From positions 1,334,749-1,355,386 of the forward strand of contig NZ_JH164926.1 of NCBI RefSeq assembly GCF_000226875.1: a stretch of 20,638 bases of DNA, in the 5' to 3' direction. Positions 1 through 6,250 of this stretch are shown here, piece after piece; position 1 is the stretch's first letter; each line of letters begins with the position of its first letter. Origin of the DNA: Neisseria shayeganii 871. GTDB lineage: Bacteria > Pseudomonadota > Gammaproteobacteria > Burkholderiales > Neisseriaceae. The position numbers and the translations under genes are program-made. The notes beneath the pieces were generated by a model that did no database searches, was not told the origin of the DNA, and saw nothing but the letters and a program-made list of their open reading frames with translations.

Positions 1-16
1 AAATTGAAGCCGCACT

Positions 17-46
17 CGGCAGCCTGGGTCAGGCGGCTGCCGTTTT
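17..46 (+). terminator. Possible terminator of a gene left of the window
   Basis: Arms CGGCAGCC (17-24) and GGCTGCCG (35-42) form an 8-bp stem with a 10-nt loop, followed by TTTT. It would end transcription of a gene lying to the left of the window. The T-run is short, so the call is tentative. No coding sequence is recognisable in bases 1-79. Confidence 0.4.
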
Positions 47-79
47 AAGCGTTTTCCCATTACCGTTCAGGAGTCCACT

Positions 80-697
80 ATGGCCGTATTGGTCAACAAA
101 CCCGCCCCCTTCTTTCACGGCGAGCGCAAAACATTCTGCGCCGTTTTGGGCAACGGCAGCATGAGCGAAGACTTCAGCTTTGCCGAAGCGGCCCAAGGCA
201 AATATGCCGTGGTTTTTTTCTATCCGCTCGATTTTACCTTTGTCTGCCCTTCCGAAATCATTGCTTTCGACAACCGGCTGGCGGAATTCCAAAAGCGCCA
301 TGTGGAAGTGATCGCCGTGTCCATCGACAGCCACTTTACCCATGCCGCTTGGCGCAACACGCCGGTTGAGCAGGGCGGCATCGGCCAAGTGGGTTTTACC
401 ATGGTGGGCGACATCACGCATGAAATCGCACGCGCCTACGATGTGGAAAGCGACGAAGGCGTGGCTTTGCGCGGCTCCTTCCTGATCGACAAAAACGGCG
501 TGGTGCAGCACCAAGTGGTGAACAACCTGCCTCTGGGCCGCAATGTGGACGACATGCTGCGCATGGTGGATGCCCTGCAGTTCCATGAACAACACGGCGA
601 AGTGTGTCCGGCCGGCTGGCAAAAAGGGGACAAAGGCATGAAGGCCGACGCCGAGGGCGTGGCCGCCTATTTGGCCGAAGCGGCCGGCAAACTGTAG
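80..697 (+). CDS. 2-Cys peroxiredoxin (AhpC/TSA family)
   Basis: A 205-residue thiol peroxidase that reduces hydrogen peroxide and organic hydroperoxides in the cytosol. The peroxidatic cysteine is Cys56 in FTFVCPSEI. The resolving cysteine is Cys176 in GEVCPAGW, and the conserved arginine is in ALRGSF near residue 131, so the catalytic set of a typical dimeric 2-Cys enzyme is complete. Length and the AVLGNG start resemble the AhpC/TsaA type of campylobacters and legionellae more than the 187-residue enterobacterial AhpC. The ATG at 80 follows CAGGAG with good spacing. A strong terminator follows, so it is probably transcribed alone. No AhpF-like reductase is present, so the electron donor is unknown. 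An OxyR gene lies about 19 kb away. Control by it is plausible from other bacteria, but I saw no operator. Confidence 0.93.
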   Translation: MAVLVNKPAPFFHGERKTFCAVLGNGSMSEDFSFAEAAQGKYAVVFFYPLDFTFVCPSEIIAFDNRLAEFQKRHVEVIAVSIDSHFTHAAWRNTPVEQGGIGQVGFTMVGDITHEIARAYDVESDEGVALRGSFLIDKNGVVQHQVVNNLPLGRNVDDMLRMVDALQFHEQHGEVCPAGWQKGDKGMKADAEGVAAYLAEAAGKL

Positions 698-716
698 GAT
701 TGGGTAAAAAACATCG

Positions 717-743
717 GCCGCAGCGTAAAAGCTGCGGCTTTTT
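717..743 (+). terminator. Rho-independent terminator after peroxiredoxin
   Basis: A perfect 8-bp GC-rich stem (GCCGCAGC 717-724, GCTGCGGC 731-738) with loop GTAAAA is followed directly by TTTTT. It starts 19 bases after the peroxiredoxin stop codon and isolates that gene from the lipoprotein gene. Confidence 0.85.
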
Positions 744-774
744 GACGTTTTTGGCGCTGCCGGCGCAATCAGCC

Positions 775-783
775 TGCTATAGT
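775..783 (+). promoter_or_regulatory. Extended -10 promoter of the OmpA-domain lipoprotein gene
   Basis: TGCTATAGT at 775-783 matches the extended -10 pattern TGnTATAAT with one mismatch. It lies about 60 bases before the lipoprotein ATG and just after the peroxiredoxin terminator. No -35 hexamer at normal spacing is visible, as is usual for extended -10 promoters. Confidence 0.45.
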
Positions 784-842
784 GAAAGCGTTTTCCCACC
801 GGCCGGCACTTCGGCCAAACCATAATAAAGAAAGGAAGCGCC

Positions 843-1499
843 ATGCAACTGAGCAAATCTTTACTGACCCTGACCACGGCAGCCGCCCTGGCCCTGAGTG
901 GCTGCGTGACCGACCCGGTTACCGGCCAGCAAACCATTTCCAAAACCGCGCTCTACGGCTTGGGCGGCGCAGCGGCCTGCGGCGCCGTCGGCGCGATTAC
1001 CCACGGCGGCAAAGGCGCCCGCAATGCGGCCTTGGGCTGCGGCTTGGTGGGCGCGGGTGTCGGCGCGTATATGGATGTTCAGGAAAAACGCCTGCGTGAC
1101 GAGCTGGCCAACACGCCGGTGGAAGTGGAGCGCCAAGGCGACCAAATCAAGCTGACCATGCCCAGCGGCGTGACCTTCGCCACCAACAGCGCCGCCCTGA
1201 GCGGTGATGCCGTCCAATCGCTGAACACCGTGGCCGGCGTGTTGTCGCAATATCCGGAAACCACGATTACCGTGGCCGGCCACACCGACAATACCGGCGG
1301 CGACCACATCAACAACCCGCTCTCGCAACAGCGTGCGCAATCGGTGGCCAATTATCTGCACAGCCGCGGCGTGGCGGCCAACCGCATCAGCACCGTGGGC
1401 TACGGCTCACGCTCGCCGATTGCCAGCAACGCCACCGAAGCCGGCCGTGCGCAAAACCGCCGCGTAGAAATTCTGATCAATCCGGCACCGGCCCGCTGA
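843..1499 (+). CDS. OmpA-family outer membrane lipoprotein
   Basis: A 218-residue lipoprotein with a C-terminal OmpA/Pal-type peptidoglycan-binding domain, similar in layout to YiaD. The signal peptide ends in lipobox LALSGC, so Cys21 should be lipidated. Residues about 38-80 are a glycine-zipper stretch (YGLGGAAACGAVGA and GCGLVGAGVGAYMD). The OmpA domain spans about 100-215. GHTDNTGG, LSQQRAQSV and NRRVEI supply the conserved Asp and Arg that bind diaminopimelate in this family. The ATG at 843 follows AAAGGAAG at suitable distance. Residue 22 after the lipid Cys is Val, not Asp, so outer membrane sorting is expected by the enterobacterial rule. It probably links the outer membrane to the cell wall. 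It sits alone, with an extended -10 promoter and its own terminator. Confidence 0.9.
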   Translation: MQLSKSLLTLTTAAALALSGCVTDPVTGQQTISKTALYGLGGAAACGAVGAITHGGKGARNAALGCGLVGAGVGAYMDVQEKRLRDELANTPVEVERQGDQIKLTMPSGVTFATNSAALSGDAVQSLNTVAGVLSQYPETTITVAGHTDNTGGDHINNPLSQQRAQSVANYLHSRGVAANRISTVGYGSRSPIASNATEAGRAQNRRVEILINPAPAR

Positions 1500-1528
1500 T
1501 CTTGTCCGTCTGCCGCCCGGCAAACGCC

Positions 1529-1567
1529 AAAGGCTACCTGAAAAACTTTTCAGGTAGCCTTTATTTA
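1529..1567. terminator. Bidirectional terminator made of paired uptake sequences
   Basis: AGGCTACCTGAA (1531-1542) and its reverse complement (1549-1560) form a perfect 16-bp inverted repeat (1529-1544 with 1547-1562) with almost no loop. T-rich sequence follows on the plus strand, and TTTTT lies in the stem on the minus strand. It sits between the convergent lipoprotein and patatin genes, so it can end both transcripts. Confidence 0.8.
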
Positions 1568-1599
1568 ATTCCGGTTTTGAGAAAACCGGCCACTCAGGC

Positions 1600-2838
1600 T
1601 CAACGCCCTTTTTGCGACATCTGGCGCCGTTTGTCGTGGATATCGTGGGTAACGAAAATTTCGTCGTCCGGCGGCAGTTCGAACCAGTCGGTATGGCGGA
1701 AAGTTTGCGCGATGTCGTGCAGGCCGCTGTCCCAATGGTCGTGCATGGTATTGCTGCTGAATTCGTAATCTTTGTGTCCGCGCTCGTAGCTTTTCTTGCG
1801 GTAAATTAAGTGGATAACATTTTTGACGCCCACGTCGGCCAGCGCTTCGGCTTCGGCAATCGCCCGCCGCGCGGCTTGGTTTTTTTTGTCCGGAATCATG
1901 GCCAACAGCTCTTTGATCAGACGGTTGTAACGCAGGCGCTGGCCCATCACGTCGGTAATCATGCGGGTTTTGCTGGAATACTGGATGTCTTTGATCCGCT
2001 CGTCGATGGCTTTCATGTTGTCGGGCAGATTGCCGCGCGCATCCCATAAGTCCACTTGGAAAATCAGCTGCTTGAGCGATTCTTCATGCTCGAGAATATC
2101 GTTGAGCGGGGTGTTGGACACCATGCCGCCGTCCCAATAAAACTCGCCATCTATTTCTACTGCGGGAAAGCCGGGCGGCAGCGCGCCGGAGGCGATGAAG
2201 TGCTCGTAACGCAGTTCTTCGTTTTCGTTGCAGAACACGGCGTAGTTGCCGCTGCGCACGTTCACCGCGCTCACAGAAACCCGCATCACGTCGGGGCGGT
2301 TGACCAAATCCAAATCGCAGAAACGTTCCAGCGTGCGGTAGAGCTGGTCGGTGGTGTAATGGCTGAGGTGGTTGGGCGTGGTATTAAAAGGAATCTGGTA
2401 GCGCGGTTTGAAGAAGCCGCGCTGCCCCTCCAGCATGGTCTGGAAGGCCTCGGTACTGCTTTCCAAAGTGCGTAACTGCTGTTTGAGGAAGGAATTTTCA
2501 AACACATGGGGAAAGGCGTGGGCCACACCGGGAATCTGCTCCCACCAGCCGATGTGGCTGAGCATGTATTTATAAGGATTGAAGGCGTCACTGGTGTAGT
2601 TGCGGCGGGTGATGGTTTCCCAAAAGCCGCGCAGGGCTTCGATCCGCTTTTCCGGCGGGTTGCCGGCGATCACGGCCGTGTTGAGGGCGCCGATGGAAAT
2701 GCCGGAAATGCTGTTGATGCGGATGCCGTTGTTGTGGATCCCTTCGTAAATCCCGGCCTGATAGGCGCCGAGTGCGCCGCCGCCCTGCAACAGCAGAGTG
2801 ATGCGGTCGTAAGGCTTGACGGCTTCTTGCAAAGACAT
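1600..2838 (-). CDS. Patatin-like phospholipase
   Basis: A 412-residue lipid acyl hydrolase with a complete patatin Ser-Asp dyad. The oxyanion glycine loop is QGGGALGAY (residues about 18-26). The nucleophile elbow is GISIG with Ser48, and the catalytic Asp236 is in YWDGGMVSNTPL. There is no signal peptide or clear membrane helix, so a cytosolic or peripheral location is likely. The C-terminal half (about 290-400) is charged and looks like the extra domain seen in long bacterial patatins with a DUF3734-type tail. The ATG at 2838 follows AAAGGA with 7 bases spacing. It is followed by a bidirectional terminator and preceded by an uptake-sequence hairpin, so it is probably a single gene. The family hydrolyses phospholipid or neutral lipid acyl esters. 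The true substrate cannot be read from the sequence. Confidence 0.9.
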   Translation of the reverse strand: MSLQEAVKPYDRITLLLQGGGALGAYQAGIYEGIHNNGIRINSISGISIGALNTAVIAGNPPEKRIEALRGFWETITRRNYTSDAFNPYKYMLSHIGWWEQIPGVAHAFPHVFENSFLKQQLRTLESSTEAFQTMLEGQRGFFKPRYQIPFNTTPNHLSHYTTDQLYRTLERFCDLDLVNRPDVMRVSVSAVNVRSGNYAVFCNENEELRYEHFIASGALPPGFPAVEIDGEFYWDGGMVSNTPLNDILEHEESLKQLIFQVDLWDARGNLPDNMKAIDERIKDIQYSSKTRMITDVMGQRLRYNRLIKELLAMIPDKKNQAARRAIAEAEALADVGVKNVIHLIYRKKSYERGHKDYEFSSNTMHDHWDSGLHDIAQTFRHTDWFELPPDDEIFVTHDIHDKRRQMSQKGR

Positions 2839-2864
2839 GCTGATTCCTTTCTGATGGCTGTTAA

Positions 2865-2899
2865 AGGCTACCTGAAACCACTGCCGTTTCAGGTAGCCT
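2865..2899. terminator. Uptake-sequence hairpin between bdh and patatin genes
   Basis: Exact AGGCTACCTGAA at 2865-2876 and its reverse complement at 2888-2899 give a 13-bp stem with a 9-nt loop. It lies downstream of the dehydrogenase gene and upstream of the patatin gene, both on the minus strand. The minus-strand exit has only a weak T-run (TTT), so it may terminate imperfectly. Confidence 0.55.
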
Positions 2900-2903
2900 G
2901 TTT

Positions 2904-3002
2904 TATCGTTATTGAAAAGTAAGAACGAGACGGCGTTGGCTGCGCCTTGCCGTACTCTCTGCGGCTGGCCGCCTTGCCTCCTTCTTATTTTATTCGACTA
3001 TA
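2904..3002. repeat. Degenerate Correia-like repeat element
   Basis: The right part (about 2951-3002) contains GTACTCTCTGCGGCTGGCCG, then CGCCTTG-like sequence, an AT-rich stretch and a terminal GACTATA. This follows the order of the end of the neisserial Correia element as I remember it (GTACTGTCTGCGGCTTCGCC ... CCACTATA). GACGGCGTTGGCTGCGCCTT at about 2929-2948 resembles the other inner arm. The left terminal repeat is poorly conserved, so 2904 is approximate. At about 100 bp it would be a short or decayed copy. Confidence 0.45.
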
Positions 3003-3023
3003 TTTGTGGTTCACGGTCAGTAT

Positions 3024-3824
3024 TTATTTCATGTGCCAACCGTGGCCGGCCAAGAAAGACTGGCCGGTAAAGACATTGGTGGGGAAGGCCGCCAAAAACA
3101 GGGCCAGCTGGGCAATATCCTGTGTGGTGGTGAATTCGCCGTCCACGGTTTGGCCGAGCATGATGTTTTTCACCACCTCTTCCTCGGTAATGCCTTTTTC
3201 TTTGGCCTGCTCGGGAATCTGTTTTTCCACCAAAGGCGTTTTCACAAAGCCGGGGCAAATCACGTGCGAGCGGACCTGATGCGCCGCGCCCTCTTTGGCC
3301 AACACGCGGCACAGGCCGAGCAGGCCGTGCTTGGCGGTGACATACGGGGCTTTATACAGGCTGGCTTCGTGCGAATGCACCGAACCCATATAAATGACCG
3401 TGCCGCTGTTTTGTGCATACATATGCTTCAGCGCGGCTTGGGTGGTGAGGAACGCGCCGTCCAGGTGAATGGCCAGCATTTTTTTCCAATCGGCCAAAGA
3501 CAGCTTGTCGATGGGGTTGATGATTTGGATGCCGGCGTTGGACACCAGAATGTCCAAACGGCCGAACGCCTCCGCCAAACTGTCGGTGCCGGCCTGCACC
3601 GCGGCCTCGTCGGTCACGTCCATCGCCACGGCCATGGCGCGGCCGCCCTCGGCGCGAATTTCTTCGGCCGCCGCTTCGGCGGCAGCCGGATTGATGTCGG
3701 CAATGCCTACCGCCGCACCGGCACGGGCATAGGTTTGCGCAATATCCTTGCCCAAACCGCTGGCCGCACCGGTAACCAAGGCCACTTTACCGTTAAGATC
3801 TTGGGATAAAAATCCGTTTGCCAT
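3024..3824 (-). CDS. bdhA: 3-hydroxybutyrate dehydrogenase (SDR family)
   Basis: A 266-residue short-chain dehydrogenase that interconverts 3-hydroxybutyrate and acetoacetate with NAD(H) in the cytosol. The nucleotide loop is TGAASGLG (residues 18-25), and NAG is at 97-99. The active site is Ser148 in YMGSVHSHEAS with Tyr161 and Lys165 in the YVTAKHGLLG motif. The HSHEAS/AKHGLLG sequence and the PGFVKTPLVEKQIP segment are typical of the 3-hydroxybutyrate subgroup. The ATG at 3824 is chosen because CAGGAG lies 10 bases upstream and the Rossmann fold begins directly. Longer starts would overlap the promoter and the sRNA terminator. A -10-like TACAAT lies at 3861-3866. No thiolase or CoA-transferase gene is adjacent, so the pathway context is not visible here. 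Confidence 0.88.
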   Translation of the reverse strand: MANGFLSQDLNGKVALVTGAASGLGKDIAQTYARAGAAVGIADINPAAAEAAAEEIRAEGGRAMAVAMDVTDEAAVQAGTDSLAEAFGRLDILVSNAGIQIINPIDKLSLADWKKMLAIHLDGAFLTTQAALKHMYAQNSGTVIYMGSVHSHEASLYKAPYVTAKHGLLGLCRVLAKEGAAHQVRSHVICPGFVKTPLVEKQIPEQAKEKGITEEEVVKNIMLGQTVDGEFTTTQDIAQLALFLAAFPTNVFTGQSFLAGHGWHMK

Positions 3825-3860
3825 CTGGCTGCTCCTGAGTGTCTGTTCGCAAAGGCGGCT

Positions 3861-3887
3861 ATTGTAGGCAAATCGTTGCAAATTGAA
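3861..3887 (-). promoter_or_regulatory. Possible promoter of 3-hydroxybutyrate dehydrogenase gene
   Basis: On the minus strand TACAAT (3861-3866) is a 5/6 match to the -10 hexamer. The -35 is weak: TTCAAT at 3882-3887 with 15-bp spacing. It lies between the terminator of the second sRNA and the gene, which would give a leader of about 30 nt. Confidence 0.4.
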
Positions 3888-3891
3888 CAGA

Positions 3892-3955
3892 CAAAAAAAT
3901 GCGCACATTTTGCAATGTGCGCCCAAGTCTACAAAGGAGAAATAGAGGAGAAACT
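3892..3955. repeat. 64-bp direct repeat, copy 1
   Basis: Bases 3892-3955 are identical to 4192-4255, exactly 300 bp apart. Each copy is the 3' part of a small RNA gene: the C/U-rich segment plus the terminator. The sequence diverges at once on both sides, which fits a duplicated sRNA gene kept identical by selection or gene conversion. Confidence 0.95.
3893..3922 (-). terminator. Intrinsic terminator of sRNA B
   Basis: Minus-strand arms GCGCACATT and AATGTGCGC form a perfect 9-bp stem closed by a GCAA tetraloop, followed by A and seven Ts. It also shields the downstream dehydrogenase gene from upstream transcription. Confidence 0.88.
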
Positions 3956-3982
3956 GTCAAGTAATCATGCTGACCACCTAAC
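3893..3982 (-). ncRNA. Sibling small RNA B (about 90 nt)
   Basis: Predicted from a strong promoter (TTGCTT, 17 bp, TATAAT) ending at 3990 and an intrinsic terminator. The start is placed at G3982, 8 bases after the -10. Three parts can be seen. A 5' hairpin pairs GUUAGGU with ACUUGAC (7 bp, two G-U pairs) around a loop with CAGCAUG. A C/U-rich unpaired stretch follows with two UCUCC motifs. The terminator hairpin (3901-3922) has a 9-bp stem, GCAA loop and U7. The last 64 bases are identical to sRNA A. Architecture and tandem arrangement match, as I recall, the Hfq-binding sibling sRNAs of Neisseria (NmsRA/B, also called RcoF1/2 or NgncR_162/163). Those base-pair with ribosome binding sites of central metabolism mRNAs. 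The homology is inferred, not shown by alignment. Confidence 0.82.
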
Positions 3983-3989
3983 GAAGTGA

Positions 3990-4018
3990 ATTATAAGAAA
4001 GTGAAACGCAGAAAGCAA
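3990..4018 (-). promoter_or_regulatory. Sigma70-type promoter of sRNA B
   Basis: On the minus strand TTGCTT (4013-4018) and a perfect TATAAT (3990-3995) are separated by 17 bp. This is one of the best sigma70-type matches I noted in the window, and it is placed exactly to start a 90-nt RNA ending at the terminator at 3893. Confidence 0.85.
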
Positions 4019-4191
4019 GCGCTTGGTCGATAATTTATCTTCCTTTACCAATTCATGCGCGACTCCGAACAAAATGGTGTGTTTTGTTTTCCTTATGCGC
4101 CACTTATGCGCTATCCCCCGGCCGCTCGGCACAGCCATGCCCCGCACAGAGAAAAGTCGGCAACAAAACGCCCGTCATCAGGAATTTTGCG

Positions 4192-4255
4192 CAAAAAAAT
4201 GCGCACATTTTGCAATGTGCGCCCAAGTCTACAAAGGAGAAATAGAGGAGAAACT
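4192..4255. repeat. 64-bp direct repeat, copy 2
   Basis: Second copy of the sequence at 3892-3955, with 64 of 64 bases identical. It forms the 3' part of sRNA A. The 236 bp between the copies hold the promoter and 5' end of sRNA B and do not resemble a mobile element. Confidence 0.95.
4193..4222 (-). terminator. Intrinsic terminator of sRNA A
   Basis: Same 9-bp stem, GCAA tetraloop and seven-T tract as the terminator of sRNA B. It ends sRNA A and also stops any read-through from the prephenate dehydrogenase gene. Confidence 0.88.
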
Positions 4256-4283
4256 ATTGAAACGGCATTGCTGTCGCTTCAAT
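4193..4283 (-). ncRNA. Sibling small RNA A (about 91 nt)
   Basis: Start placed at A4283, 8 bases after a TAAAAT -10 box. The first 28 nt form a hairpin: AUUGAAGCG pairs with CGUUUCAAU (9 bp, one G-U) around a 10-nt loop containing CAGCAAUG. Then comes the unpaired stretch UUUCUCCUCUAUUUCUCC, complementary to GGAG-type ribosome binding sites, and the terminator hairpin at 4201-4222 with GCAA loop and U7. The 5' hairpin differs in sequence from that of sRNA B but keeps size, position and the CAGCA(A)UG loop. That pattern of compensating change supports a real structured RNA. The two are probably paralogues with shared and partly separate mRNA targets, like the neisserial sibling sRNAs. Hfq would be the expected partner. 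Confidence 0.82.
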
Positions 4284-4290
4284 GGCTGGC

Positions 4291-4319
4291 ATTTTACGCG
4301 TTCGCACCGAAAACGTCAA
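4291..4319 (-). promoter_or_regulatory. Sigma70-type promoter of sRNA A
   Basis: On the minus strand TTGACG (4314-4319) and TAAAAT (4291-4296) are separated by exactly 17 bp, each a 5/6 match. An A/T-rich tract (about 4320-4345, AAATTT and A6) lies directly upstream and could act as an UP element. Confidence 0.85.
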
Positions 4320-4345
4320 GCTTAAATTTCGATTTTTTGCACCAA

Positions 4346-4477
4346 TCAGTAAAAAAGCAACACAGCTGCCGGATAATCCGCTTGCCCGCCTGTTTCTCTT
4401 GGCGGAATTTTCCAAATCGAATCCAATTGGCAATATTTATTTTCGAATCCGAATATTTAAGCCGATTACCGATCCGC
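4346..4477. other. Non-coding spacer between prephenate dehydrogenase and sRNA A
   Basis: This AT-rich stretch is the rest of the gene-free region 3825-4477. I see no convincing gene, terminator or uptake sequence in it. Imperfect repeats of TCGAATCC occur around 4418 and 4443, with no evident function. Confidence 0.5.
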
Positions 4478-5350
4478 TCAGCGGTTTTGCCAATCTTCCC
4501 GCGCCCGGCTGGCTACCCGAAAGAAATCCAATAAGGCAGCTCGGTTGCCGTCCCGCAGCCATTGCTGCAAGTCGGCCAACTCCTGCTGCTGGGCGCTCAG
4601 CAAAGCCAGCAGGCTGTCGCGGTTGGCCAGCGTGATGTCGGCCCAAACCGTGGGCGAGCTGGCCGCAATGCGGGTGAAATCGCGAAAACCCGAGCCGGCA
4701 AAATCCAGCCATTTGGCGCTGTCGGCGGCCGTCGCCACTTGATGCATATAGGAATAGGCCAGCAAATGCGGCAGATGGGAAACGGCGGCAAAAACAGCAT
4801 CGTGCTCTTCGGCGCTCAGGCAACAGGTTTGCGCGCCCACCGCCTGCCACAGCGAAGCCACACGCGCCAAGGCGGCGGCATCTTGCCGATCGTGCGGACA
4901 CAACACCAGTTTTTTGTCTTGAAACAGGCCGAACTGGGCCGCCAAGGCGCCGTGGCGGTCGGAACCGGCAATCGGGTGGGCGGCCACACAGCGGGGCAGG
5001 TGTTGCGGCAGGTGCTCGGCAAAAGCCGCCAAGGCAGACTGTTTGGTGCTGCCGACATCGCTGACCAGGCAGTGATCGGGCAGCAGCGGCGCCAATGTTC
5101 GGCACAAGGCCGGCAAACTCGCCACCGGCGTGGCCAACAACACCAAATCGGCGCCGGCCAGCACATCGGCCTGCAAGGCGGTGTGGGCGCTGTCCACCAC
5201 GCCGCGCTCCAATGCCCGCGCCAAATTGTCGGCATCCAAATCGATGCCGGCCACTTCGCGCACCAAGCCTTTGCGCTTCAAATCGAGCACAAAAGAGCCG
5301 CCGATCAGACCGACGCCGATTAAAACGATGCGTTGCAGAGGGATCATCAT
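4478..5350 (-). CDS. tyrA: Prephenate dehydrogenase
   Basis: A 290-residue enzyme that oxidatively decarboxylates prephenate to 4-hydroxyphenylpyruvate in tyrosine synthesis, in the cytosol. The N-terminal Rossmann fold opens with LIGVGLIGGSF, and the acidic residue binding the NAD ribose is in GIDLD. The prephenate site has STKQ (about 101-104) and HPIAGSDRHG (125-134). The all-alpha C-terminal domain has SHLPHLLAYS and FRDFTRIA. It is monofunctional, without the chorismate mutase domain of enterobacterial TyrA. Two adjacent ATG codons (5350 and 5347) could start it, and neither has a clear Shine-Dalgarno sequence. It is last in a run of minus-strand genes and is followed by the sRNA genes. 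Confidence 0.92.
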   Translation of the reverse strand: MMIPLQRIVLIGVGLIGGSFVLDLKRKGLVREVAGIDLDADNLARALERGVVDSAHTALQADVLAGADLVLLATPVASLPALCRTLAPLLPDHCLVSDVGSTKQSALAAFAEHLPQHLPRCVAAHPIAGSDRHGALAAQFGLFQDKKLVLCPHDRQDAAALARVASLWQAVGAQTCCLSAEEHDAVFAAVSHLPHLLAYSYMHQVATAADSAKWLDFAGSGFRDFTRIAASSPTVWADITLANRDSLLALLSAQQQELADLQQWLRDGNRAALLDFFRVASRAREDWQNR

Positions 5351-5374
5351 GAAAGAAATGGAGAGGGAGGCCTG

Positions 5375-5467
5375 GGGCTACCTGAAAACGCTGCCGCCTG
5401 CCATCAATGCCACGCGGCCAGAAATTCCTGCCAATGCGCTTTGCCGGCCTGGGTTTTCAGGTAGCCT
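5375..5467. repeat. Uptake-sequence pair flanking the exonuclease 3' end
   Basis: GGGCTACCTGAA at 5375-5386 (one mismatch) and exact TTCAGGTAGCCT at 5456-5467 are inverted relative to each other, 69 bp apart. The second lies inside the exonuclease gene and encodes the residues KGYLK, so the pair spans the 3' end of the coding sequence instead of sitting in the spacer. Confidence 0.85.
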
Positions 5468-6195
5468 TTGAGGCGCTTGATTTCCACCTCATACTCGTCG
5501 GCATCCATCGCGCCGCTCATCAGGCGGAAACGCAGATACATTAAATAGGTGTTGGCGGCATCGGTTTCGCAGTAATCGCGGATGTCGCGCAGGCGGCCGG
5601 CATGGAAGGCTTCCCACACGCGGCTGCCGTCCATGCCCAGCTTGCCGGGAAAGCCGCACAATTTGGCCATGTCGTCCAAAGGCACGGCGGCGCGCGGCTG
5701 GTAGAGGGCGAGCAAGTCCATCAAATCGCAATGGCGGCTGTGGTAGCGGCTGATGTAGTTGTTCCATTTGAATTCGCGGCTGTCGCCGAAATCGCCCTCG
5801 CCCATGTCCCAATAGCGGGCGGCGGCAATGCCGTGAATCAGGGCGCGGTAGTGCAGCACGGGCAAATCGAAACCGCCGCCGTTCCAGCTCACCAGCTGGG
5901 GGGTGTATTTTTCGATCAGCTCGAAAAATTTGGCAATCACGGTTTCTTCGTCGTCGCCGATTTCGCCGATGGTGCCGATGTGGAGGTGGTCGCCTCCCCA
6001 GCGCATGCAGCAGGAAACGGCCACCACTTGGTGCAAATGGTGCGGCATGAAATCGCTGCCGTTGTGCGCACGGCGTTTCTGTTGGGCGAATGCCACTACC
6101 TCGGCCGCAGGCACGTCGGCCGGCAAATCCCACAGCAGGCGGATGCCGTTCACATCGGGGACGGTTTCGATATCGAAGGCAAGAATGGGCGTCAT
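5404..6195 (-). CDS. PolB-type 3'-5' exonuclease (DnaQ-like fold)
   Basis: A 263-residue stand-alone exonuclease domain related to the proofreading domain of family B DNA polymerases. Exo I is FDIETVPD (residues 7-14), Exo II is LVSWNGGGFDLPVL (about 101-114), and Exo III is YCETDAANTYL near 210, with the Yx3D arrangement. The four acidic metal ligands of the DEDD class are therefore present. No polymerase domain follows. The expected activity is removal of nucleotides from 3' DNA ends with Mg2+ or Mn2+, but the cellular role is unknown. The ATG at 6195 puts the catalytic strand at the very N terminus, as usual in the family. The ribosome binding site is weak. An uptake sequence is embedded near the C terminus. 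Confidence 0.85.
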   Translation of the reverse strand: MTPILAFDIETVPDVNGIRLLWDLPADVPAAEVVAFAQQKRRAHNGSDFMPHHLHQVVAVSCCMRWGGDHLHIGTIGEIGDDEETVIAKFFELIEKYTPQLVSWNGGGFDLPVLHYRALIHGIAAARYWDMGEGDFGDSREFKWNNYISRYHSRHCDLMDLLALYQPRAAVPLDDMAKLCGFPGKLGMDGSRVWEAFHAGRLRDIRDYCETDAANTYLMYLRFRLMSGAMDADEYEVEIKRLKGYLKTQAGKAHWQEFLAAWH

Positions 6196-6250
6196 GATGC
6201 GGCTTTCGAAACAGACGGGGAACGGGCGGATTGTGGCACGGTTTGCGGCA

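Noticed and set aside
1531..1560. Recurring 12-mer considered as CRISPR repeat
   Set aside because: Copies are scattered over the whole window in both orientations, without regular spacers and without cas genes. They match a DNA uptake sequence.
3965..4147. A 60-residue minus-strand reading frame between the two sRNA repeats
   Set aside because: It overlaps the sRNA B promoter and 5' end, lacks a ribosome binding site, and its composition does not resemble a protein family. The sRNA explanation accounts for the sequence better.
3892..4255. 64-bp direct repeats considered as insertion-sequence ends or target-site duplications
   Set aside because: The 236 bp between them encode no transposase, and the repeats themselves are sRNA 3' parts with terminators. 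Duplication of an sRNA gene explains them.
4201..4255. AAAGGAG-like sequence on the plus strand of the repeats as a ribosome binding site
   Set aside because: No good start codon or conserved reading frame follows either copy. The signal is the complement of the C/U-rich sRNA segment.
4023..4635. Overlapping plus-strand reading frames of 100-159 residues across the gene-free region and the end of tyrA
   Set aside because: They run antisense through the sRNA promoters and into tyrA, have no recognisable domain and share no conserved start.
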